Shown: piece after piece, positions 6,980 to 12,476 of the stretch | Layout: each line of letters starts with the position of its first letter | Numbering within the stretch: the first letter of the stretch is position 1 | DNA from: Deltaproteobacteria bacterium UBA3076 | GTDB taxonomy: Bacteria > Desulfobacterota > Dissulfuribacteria > Dissulfuribacterales > UBA3076 | NCBI GenBank assembly: GCA_002367355.1 | Contig: DFBQ01000098.1 | Coordinates: 1-12,476 of the forward strand | Direction of reading: 5' to 3' | DNA: 12,476 nucleotides | Position numbers and translations under genes: made by a program | The notes under the pieces: generated by a model | Database searches by the model: none | Seen by the model: the letters and a program-made list of their open reading frames with translations, nothing else | Told to the model about the DNA's origin: nothing

Positions 6980-8803
6980 TCAGGCGCCTGCCATTTGAAT
7001 CTGAGTATCTTTCCGGCAGTTACTCATTATTTGTTCAATACTCGCTGCATCAAGGGATTCCTTCTCCAATAAGGCATTGGCAATACTGTGAAGGCAATCA
7101 ATATCCTTTTGAATCACGGATTTGGCTCGTTTGTATGAATCGTGCACTATTTTCAGGATCTCTTGATCTATTCTCCGGGCGGTCTCCTCGCTGTAATCCT
7201 TAACCTGGCTGAAGTCCCTGCCGAGAAACGGGTGTTCTTCCTTCCTGCCAAATGCTATGGGGCCAAGCCCATCACTCATACCCCACTCACAAACCATCTT
7301 TCTCGCCAGGTGTGAGGCCCTTTCAATGTCATTTCCCGCCCCGGTGGTAAATTCATTCATTATCAGTTCTTCCGCCACCCGGCCTCCCATGAGAATTGCC
7401 AGATTGTTAAGAAGATATGACCTTGGATAGCTATGACGCTCTTCTTCCGGAAGCTGCTGGGTGAGCCCAAGGGCACGGCCCCTTGGTATGATGGTCACCT
7501 TATGAATCGGATCAGTGCCGGGGAGAATTTTTGCTACCAATGTGTGTCCTGCTTCATGGTAAGCAGTTGTGCGCTTTTCCTCATCCGAAATGATAAGGCT
7601 TTTTCTCTCGGTGCCCATGAGGACCTTGTCTTTGGCCTTCTCAAAGTCGGCCATGCTGACGGTCTCTTTGTTTTCTCTGGCCGCAAGAAGGGCCGCTTCA
7701 TTTACAAGATTTTCAAGATCGGCCCCGGAAAACCCGGGTGTACCTCTGGCAATTACTGACAGTTCAACATCCGGTCCAAGCGGAATATTATTCACGTGCA
7801 CCTTCAATATCTCTTCACGTCCCCTGATATCGGGTACAGGGACAACTATCTGTCGATCGAAACGGCCAGGTCTTAACAAGGCCGGATCCAGTACATCAGG
7901 CCTGTTAGTAGCTGCAACCAAAATGACCCCTTCAGCGCTCTCAAAACCGTCCATTTCCACCAGGAGCTGATTTAACGTCTGTTCCCTTTCATCATGTCCG
8001 CCCCCGAGACCGGCACCCCTGTGACGGCCTACTGCATCTAACTCATCAATGAAAATGATGCATGGTGCATTCTTCTTTGCCTGGACAAAGAGGTCTCTTA
8101 CCCTCGAAGCACCCACACCAACAAACATCTCCACAAAGTCAGACCCGCTGATAGTGAAAAACGGTACATCCGCTTCTCCGGCTATAGCCCTGGCCAGAAG
8201 AGTTTTCCCTGTACCAGGTGACCCGATCAGCAGGACACCCTTTGGAATTCTTCCACCGAGACGGGTGAACTTTTTGGGATCTTTCAAAAAGTCGATTATT
8301 TCCGCCAGTTCCTCCTTGGCCTCTTCTATGCCTGCTACATCTTTAAATGTAACCTTGGTATTCTGATCAGTAACAAGCTTGGCCTTGCTGCGACCAAATG
8401 ACAGAGCGCGACCGCCCCCTGTCTGCATCTGTCTCATGAAGAAAATCCATACGCCTATGAGGAGCAACATGGGAAACCAGGAAATCAGCAATTCAAAATA
8501 CCAAGGTGTATCCTCGACCGGTTTTACCTGGATAGTAACCCCTTTTTCTTTTAACAAATGCATCATATCGGGATCCTGGGCAGGTATTACAGTAAAAAAA
8601 GGTGCCTGGTTCTCAAATGCGCCGTCAAGCTGATCTCCTTGGATAACAACACTGGTCACCTTACCTTTTTCAACATGTTCCAAAAAGTCGCTATAAGGGA
8701 TCTCCTGTACTGATTTCTGGGGCTCGTTAAAAAGATTGAATATAAAGACCATCACAAGGCCAATAACAAGCCACAGGCTCAAGTTCCTGTAAAAGGTGTT
8801 CAA
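6980..8803 (-). CDS. ftsH: ATP-dependent zinc metalloprotease FtsH
   Basis: FtsH is a hexameric AAA+ protease of the inner membrane. It degrades misfolded membrane proteins and regulators (LpxC and sigma32 in E. coli). The 607 residues are normal for the family. Order: membrane helix 1 (about 9-26), an extracytoplasmic domain of about 75 residues, helix 2 (about 103-122), Walker A GSPGTGKT (194-201), Walker B IIFIDELD (249-256), second region of homology [17 protein letters not shown] (about 298-314), zinc motif HEAGH (416-420) and third ligand Asp492 in GNDIERA. The tail ends in a short polar stretch. Start: TTG at 8803-8801, supported by GGAGGA 6 bases upstream and by the family-typical beginning [19 protein letters not shown]. 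There is no better ATG. The 268-base spacer before it carries an inverted-repeat element and a possible promoter. Confidence 0.98.
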   Translation of the reverse strand: MNTFYRNLSLWLVIGLVMVFIFNLFNEPQKSVQEIPYSDFLEHVEKGKVTSVVIQGDQLDGAFENQAPFFTVIPAQDPDMMHLLKEKGVTIQVKPVEDTPWYFELLISWFPMLLLIGVWIFFMRQMQTGGGRALSFGRSKAKLVTDQNTKVTFKDVAGIEEAKEELAEIIDFLKDPKKFTRLGGRIPKGVLLIGSPGTGKTLLARAIAGEADVPFFTISGSDFVEMFVGVGASRVRDLFVQAKKNAPCIIFIDELDAVGRHRGAGLGGGHDEREQTLNQLLVEMDGFESAEGVILVAATNRPDVLDPALLRPGRFDRQIVVPVPDIRGREEILKVHVNNIPLGPDVELSVIARGTPGFSGADLENLVNEAALLAARENKETVSMADFEKAKDKVLMGTERKSLIISDEEKRTTAYHEAGHTLVAKILPGTDPIHKVTIIPRGRALGLTQQLPEEERHSYPRSYLLNNLAILMGGRVAEELIMNEFTTGAGNDIERASHLARKMVCEWGMSDGLGPIAFGRKEEHPFLGRDFSQVKDYSEETARRIDQEILKIVHDSYKRAKSVIQKDIDCLHSIANALLEKESLDAASIEQIMSNCRKDTQIQMAGA

Positions 8804-8809
8804 AAGTAG

Positions 8810-8815
8810 TCCTCC
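8810..8815 (-). promoter_or_regulatory. Ribosome binding site deciding the ftsH TTG start
   Basis: GGAGGA on the minus strand lies 6 bases before the TTG at 8803. Together with the conserved N-terminal residues, it makes the TTG start the clear choice. Confidence 0.8.
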
Positions 8816-8835
8816 GCTACAATAGTATATTTTTC

Positions 8836-9006
8836 GTAACTACTTACGTAGTCAGGCTGAAGCTGTTTAGACTGAAGGCTGAAGGGGTCAAAAGAACACG
8901 ATTGCCGTACTTTGGCTGAAATATCTGTTTCTTGCACCAAACACGGCTTTAAAATGCGTTTTTCCTAACAGTCTTCAGCCTTCAGCCTATCCACCTGAAT
9001 AGTTAC
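8836..9006. repeat. 171-bp element with imperfect 27-bp inverted ends, upstream of ftsH
   Basis: The first 27 bases (8836-8862) and the reverse complement of the last 27 (8980-9006) agree at 21 positions by my count. Both begin GTAACTA and end AGGCTGAAG. Inside, 8872-8884 is an exact 13-bp reverse complement of 8973-8985. The arms contain 7-base words: GGCTGAA (8855, 8877) and GACTGAA (8870) on the plus strand, and GGCTGAA twice plus GACTGTT on the minus strand (8987 back to 8967). TATTTTT stands at 8828-8834 and again at 9007-9013, one base outside the left end and directly at the right end. It could be a target-site duplication, though the region is AT-rich. There is no coding capacity, so it resembles a miniature inverted-repeat element. 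Confidence 0.7.
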
Positions 9007-9015
9007 TATTTTTTA

Positions 9016-9044
9016 AACATAAATCAAAATACATAATAAATCAA
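9016..9044 (-). promoter_or_regulatory. Possible sigma70-type promoter for ftsH
   Basis: On the minus strand TTGATT (9044-9039) and TATGTT (9021-9016) are 17 bases apart, four of six matches to each consensus box. A transcript from here would carry the 171-bp inverted-repeat element in its leader. The stretch is very AT-rich, so chance matches are likely. No heat-shock type promoter was recognised. Confidence 0.22.
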
Positions 9045-9071
9045 AATAACGAATTGAATACAATAATTATT

Positions 9072-10511
9072 TTACTTTATCCACTGAAGTGAAAGCGCTT
9101 TTCCGCTTGTTTGAACGAGCCTATAGGGGTGGGAGACTTCAACCCCCACTACTGCCACTACTTCCTTGCCGCTGGTGAGTAATGGCAAAGAGCCTCTGAC
9201 CCCACGGGGAATTTTGCTTGAGATCAGGAATTTCTTGAGCTTAAAAGGTGCTGGGGCGCCCAGGGGCCAAAAAATTTCCCCAGGCCTTCTTGTCCTGAGA
9301 TCCAGAGGAAACTTAACGGCCTCAGGATTCAACCATAGTGGCCGGAAATACTCCTTTCGATTTCGGGACCTGAAGTCACTTGTAACATTTGAGATGGAAA
9401 TCTCCACGTATCCCTTTCCACAAGGGGCAGGCCAACGTCCAAGTCCGGTAACGCTTATAGAACAACTCTTGCCATTTGAATCTAAAATCAGTTCTTCCGG
9501 GCCGGAAGAGGAAATAAACAGCTCTTCATATCTTCTAAAGGCTACAGCACCTCCGGGCAGCCTGCATGAGGCGCAAGGATCTTTACAGGTAGTAACCAAC
9601 TTATCCATCCCCAAGAGATGGCCGGCTCTCACCCTGCCGCTGAATAGTCTTAAATTCCTCAGGGCCATTCTGTAAATCCTGCGGCGAATCGGCCCTGGAT
9701 GCTCCTTAACCTTTTTTACACTGAAGGCCAGTTCTCCCTCCCGGGAAGGGGATGACAATGAATCCTTATATGCCTTTTCTGCTATCTTCTCTAACAACTG
9801 ATGATCTTCTGCCAGCATCTCTGCCGTGCGATTAACAGTACGCACAATGGCGGGGTTGAAATCCTCAGCCAGAAGTGGGAGGAGGTCTTTGCGAATGCGA
9901 TTGCGCAGATATGCCCTGCTATTATTAGACTGATCTATTACGAATGGGATGTCATGGACTTTAAGATGGCCCATGATCTGCTGCCTGGTTACACCCAGGA
10001 GCGGACGGACTATGTAGTTATCTCTCACCCATGGGATTCCGCTGAGTCCCGGAAGGCCTGCACCTCTGATCAACCGCAGCAGTACTTCCTCTGCCTGGTC
10101 GTCAGCAGTATGCGCTGTGGTAATATACGTGCTCTCAGTATCGGCACGTACACGTTCCAGAAAATCGTATCTGAGGATCCGGGCAGCTTCCTGAATTCCT
10201 ATGCCCTCTCTGTCGGCAAAGGCACTGACATTGCCATGTTCAATGGAGAAACCGAGTCCAAAATCATTGGACAGTTTCTCAACAAAACGGGCATCGTCTC
10301 TGGATTCCCGGCCCCTGAGGCCGTGCTCAAAGTGAGCCACCTCAAGGCCCAGCTCCCACTGGCTACTCAATAAATACAGAATGTGCAGCAGACAGACCGA
10401 ATCCGGCCCGCCTGAAACAGCCACTACTATCTTGGCCCCTGGTTCAAAAAGCTCCTTGTGCCTGACAGTCCGTTGGATCAGTGAAATCAGAGGTGAAGTA
10501 TCAGACCCCAT
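9072..10511 (-). CDS. tilS: tRNA(Ile)-lysidine synthetase TilS
   Basis: TilS uses ATP and lysine to change C34 of tRNA-Ile(CAU) to lysidine, switching it from AUG to AUA reading. With the ATG at 10511 it has 479 residues. The N-terminal PP-loop ATPase is clear: SGGPDS (33-38), the HTADDQAEEVLLRL segment (134-147) and YLRNRIRKDLLP (201-212). A linker domain follows, and then the C-terminal TilS domain (about 396-479) with RTRRPGEIFWPLG, LKKFLISSKIPR and LPLL. Start: the frame stays open to a GTG at 10586, giving 504 residues. That would overlap the upstream gene by 52 bases and has no binding site. ATG 10511 lies 23 bases after the upstream stop and gives the usual distance to the P-loop, though its Shine-Dalgarno sequence is also weak. 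Confidence 0.95.
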   Translation of the reverse strand: MGSDTSPLISLIQRTVRHKELFEPGAKIVVAVSGGPDSVCLLHILYLLSSQWELGLEVAHFEHGLRGRESRDDARFVEKLSNDFGLGFSIEHGNVSAFADREGIGIQEAARILRYDFLERVRADTESTYITTAHTADDQAEEVLLRLIRGAGLPGLSGIPWVRDNYIVRPLLGVTRQQIMGHLKVHDIPFVIDQSNNSRAYLRNRIRKDLLPLLAEDFNPAIVRTVNRTAEMLAEDHQLLEKIAEKAYKDSLSSPSREGELAFSVKKVKEHPGPIRRRIYRMALRNLRLFSGRVRAGHLLGMDKLVTTCKDPCASCRLPGGAVAFRRYEELFISSSGPEELILDSNGKSCSISVTGLGRWPAPCGKGYVEISISNVTSDFRSRNRKEYFRPLWLNPEAVKFPLDLRTRRPGEIFWPLGAPAPFKLKKFLISSKIPRGVRGSLPLLTSGKEVVAVVGVEVSHPYRLVQTSGKALSLQWIK

Positions 10512-10534
10512 GCCCGTTGTGATATTGACCTGCG

Positions 10535-12388
10535 TCAGTGCCCGGAGGCTCTGACTTCTTGTACCAGCATTAACGGAATCTCCCACTTATTGAGAGGACT
10601 TATTAAATAAAGTCCATTAGCGAAAGGAGTGATGTCGGCAATCAGCTTTCTGGTTAGGTCCAGGGCCGCCTTTCGTTGGTCTTCGACCTTTTCATACTTC
10701 CACAGATGTTCTCGAATCTCCCTGGGAATTGAAATGCCTGGGATTTCGTTGTGCAGGAAATCCGCATTCCTGGCAGATACGAGGGGAAAGATACCTGTGA
10801 AAACCAAGAGGTCCAGGTGTTGCGTCCGTTCCATCATGGTCTCTACGGCATCTCGATCAAAAATTGGCTGTGTCATGACAAAATGTGCACCCAGATCGGC
10901 CTTTCGTTCCAGTCTGCTGATCTGGAGATCAGGATTGACATGGCGATAGCTGAAGGCCACACCAATAGAAAAATTGGTCCGCTTTTTCATTGAGGCCCCC
11001 GCCATGTTCAGTCCGCGGTTGAACTGATCTATCATTTGCACCAGGCCGAAGGAGCGGACATCGAATACTCCGCTCACACCGGGCTGATCCGTGGAGGTGG
11101 CAGGATCTCCAGTGACAGCCAAGATGGCCTCTAATCCAAGGACATGAGCTCCCATAATCTGTGCCTGAAGACCCAAGATATTCCGATCCCTGCAGGTCAG
11201 ATGAAGCACTGTCTGTATCCCTGTCTCCTCCCGTATTCTGTGTGCAAGGGACAGATTGTCCGCCCTGAGAACGGCCAGGGGGTGTTCGGCGAGAGTAATG
11301 GCATCGGCGCCCGCCTCGGCTAAGGCCCGTGCTCCGGCAAGAACTCCCTCTACATCCAGATGCCTGGGAGGATCTACTTCCACAAGCACAGGGATGCGGT
11401 CGGATCTCAGGCTCTCGATCATTCCGCCCCTGCCAATGGAGTCCTTTCTGTCTTCGGGCAAATCAGAGGATTTCTCCACGCTGGTTACAACCCGTGTGGC
11501 CTTGTGTCTCTTGAGGTGGAGGTGCTTTCTGAATTCATGGATATGGGCCGGTGTAGTACCGCAGCACCCGCCAATCAACCGGACTCCGAACTTGACCATT
11601 TCAGCCACTTTGTCGGCCATATAGGCCGGCGGTGTTGAATACACCATGCGATGTTCCACGATCTCAGGGAGTCCGGCATTGGGAAACGCTGAAAGAAAAA
11701 CCTCATCTTTGAGGAGAGACAGCCGCTTAACTGCTGAGAGCATAGCCTTGACTCCCCGTCCGCAATTGGTACCAACGACTGTGGCCCCTGCAGCGGCTGC
11801 CGCCCTGCCACAATCCAAGGCGTCCAGGCCGATGGCTGTCCGCCCGTGGAACGGGTAGACCATCTGGGCTACAATCGGGATCTCGATCGCAATTTTTTTG
11901 GCCGTCTCAATGGCCAAAAGCAGCTCGTCCAGGTAGGTAAAGGTCTCAAGAATGAACAGATCCACCCCGCCTTCCAGCAAGGCAGTCATCTGTTCAACAA
12001 AGGCCTCCTGTACTGTGCCGGACTCAATCTCACCACTCTCAAGTGGAAAATTTACACCTGTCGGGCCGATTGATCCGCCCACAAAAATCTCATGCCCTGC
12101 AGCCCGACACGCAAGCTCAGCTCCCTTAAGGTTAATTTCTCGCACCCTTTGCTCCCGGCCGACCCTGAGCATTTTGAAACGATTGGCCCCAAATGTATTG
12201 GTCTCAATGAGTTCGCTTCCGGCCCGAATGTATTCCTCATGAATGGAATAGACCAGGTCCGGATCGCTGATGTTAAGCAAATCAGTATTCTTTGAGAGGT
12301 CTACACCTTTTTCAAAGAGATAGGTCCCAAAGGCGCCATCTCCCAACATGACTTTCTCGTTAAGGTGCTCTACAAAGCTATCTTTCAT
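10535..12388 (-). CDS. Bifunctional homocysteine S-methyltransferase / 5,10-methylenetetrahydrofolate reductase
   Basis: This 617-residue fusion resembles B. subtilis YitJ. The N-terminal half (about 10-290) is a homocysteine S-methyltransferase barrel: LGDGAFGTYL (15-24), ETNTFGAN (62-69) and the zinc cysteines Cys209 (GTNCGRG) and Cys275-Cys276 (GGCCGTT). The C-terminal half (about 330-610) is a MetF-type FAD barrel: VEVDPP (336-341) with the likely catalytic Glu337, HLTCRDRN (396-403), AVTGDP (424-429) and TQPIFD (506-511). Together they could reduce methylene-THF to methyl-THF and transfer a methyl group to homocysteine to give methionine. There is no cobalamin-binding domain, so this is not MetH. 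The ATG at 12388 has only a weak GGCAGG-like binding site. It is the most upstream gene of the minus block, 23 bases before tilS. Confidence 0.93.
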   Translation of the reverse strand: MKDSFVEHLNEKVMLGDGAFGTYLFEKGVDLSKNTDLLNISDPDLVYSIHEEYIRAGSELIETNTFGANRFKMLRVGREQRVREINLKGAELACRAAGHEIFVGGSIGPTGVNFPLESGEIESGTVQEAFVEQMTALLEGGVDLFILETFTYLDELLLAIETAKKIAIEIPIVAQMVYPFHGRTAIGLDALDCGRAAAAAGATVVGTNCGRGVKAMLSAVKRLSLLKDEVFLSAFPNAGLPEIVEHRMVYSTPPAYMADKVAEMVKFGVRLIGGCCGTTPAHIHEFRKHLHLKRHKATRVVTSVEKSSDLPEDRKDSIGRGGMIESLRSDRIPVLVEVDPPRHLDVEGVLAGARALAEAGADAITLAEHPLAVLRADNLSLAHRIREETGIQTVLHLTCRDRNILGLQAQIMGAHVLGLEAILAVTGDPATSTDQPGVSGVFDVRSFGLVQMIDQFNRGLNMAGASMKKRTNFSIGVAFSYRHVNPDLQISRLERKADLGAHFVMTQPIFDRDAVETMMERTQHLDLLVFTGIFPLVSARNADFLHNEIPGISIPREIREHLWKYEKVEDQRKAALDLTRKLIADITPFANGLYLISPLNKWEIPLMLVQEVRASGH

Positions 12389-12418
12389 TGGCCTGCCTGC
12401 GTCTCCATTTAACCTAAA

Positions 12419-12453
12419 TTTAGCGATTAGCCTTTAGCGGTTAGCTATTAGCT
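12419..12453. repeat. Five tandem 7-base words (NGCTAAN), upstream of the methyltransferase gene
   Basis: On the minus strand the words are AGCTAAT, AGCTAAC, CGCTAAA, GGCTAAT and CGCTAAA, contiguous over 35 bases. The core GCTAA is constant; the first and last bases vary. It lies 31 bases before the start codon of the fused methyltransferase gene. The word resembles GGCTGAA of the ftsH upstream element. The rest of the 88-base edge region (12389-12476) shows no gene or clear promoter. Confidence 0.75.
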
Positions 12454-12476
12454 TAATGATTACAGGATGTTTTGCT

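Noticed and set aside
6572..7072. 166-codon plus-strand frame spanning the folP-ftsH spacer
   Set aside because: It is antisense to the start of folP and the end of ftsH, low in family-like features, with no binding site.
8201..8224. FtsH Walker A reading GSPGTGKT rather than GPPGTGKT
   Set aside because: The second residue varies in FtsH; the essential GTGKT is intact, so this is normal.
9166..9675. 169-codon open frame on the plus strand
   Set aside because: It is antisense to the C-terminal half of tilS and looks like a shadow of its codon pattern.
9801..10373. 190-codon open frame on the plus strand
   Set aside because: It is entirely antisense to tilS, whose motifs are intact; the product has no recognisable domain and the start has no context.
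10512..10586. GTG start for tilS overlapping the upstream gene by 52 bases
   Set aside because: There is no ribosome binding site, and the added residues lie before the normal TilS start; still possible.

Overview
The window holds nine protein genes and almost no spare DNA: two convergent gene blocks meeting tail to tail. Gene content and order (tilS, ftsH, folP, cdaA, cdaR, glmM in one direction, the end of a division cluster in the other) and the FtsH N-terminus suggest a diderm of the Desulfobacterota, the former Deltaproteobacteria. That is an inference from synteny and protein style; there is no rRNA marker here. Base composition looks balanced by eye (not computed).

Plus strand, 1-2760: the 3' end of a division and cell-wall (dcw) cluster. 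It has the C-terminal part of an FtsQ-like protein cut by the window edge, then ftsA (GTG start) and ftsZ. These build the Z ring: FtsZ polymerises, FtsA tethers it to the membrane, and FtsQ links it to the periplasmic divisome.

Minus strand, 12388 down to 2777: a homocysteine S-methyltransferase/methylenetetrahydrofolate reductase fusion, tilS, ftsH (TTG start), folP, cdaA, cdaR (GTG start) and glmM. The block joins one-carbon and folate metabolism, tRNA lysidine formation, membrane proteolysis, c-di-AMP synthesis and the GlmM step of UDP-GlcNAc synthesis. CdaA, CdaR and GlmM are known partners in Firmicutes, and the same order here suggests the same regulatory unit. ftsZ and glmM end 16 bases apart with no convincing terminator between them.

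The genes are ordinary housekeeping genes; the unusual material lies in the spacers. Three of them carry arrays of 7-base words. The folP-cdaA spacer has a perfect 25-bp inverted repeat made of TGTTGAA/TTGTGAA words. The ftsH upstream spacer has a 171-bp element with imperfect 27-bp inverted ends made partly of GGCTGAA words. The right edge has five tandem NGCTAAN words. The left edge has an 8-base tandem repeat inside the ftsQ reading frame. The folP-cdaA element is flanked by an 8-bp direct repeat. Collapsing that repeat restores a TAATG stop/start overlap between folP and cdaA, as expected if a small element was inserted into a coupled junction. I see no defence system, CRISPR array, tRNA, rRNA or complete transposon. 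No spacer exceeds 300 bases.
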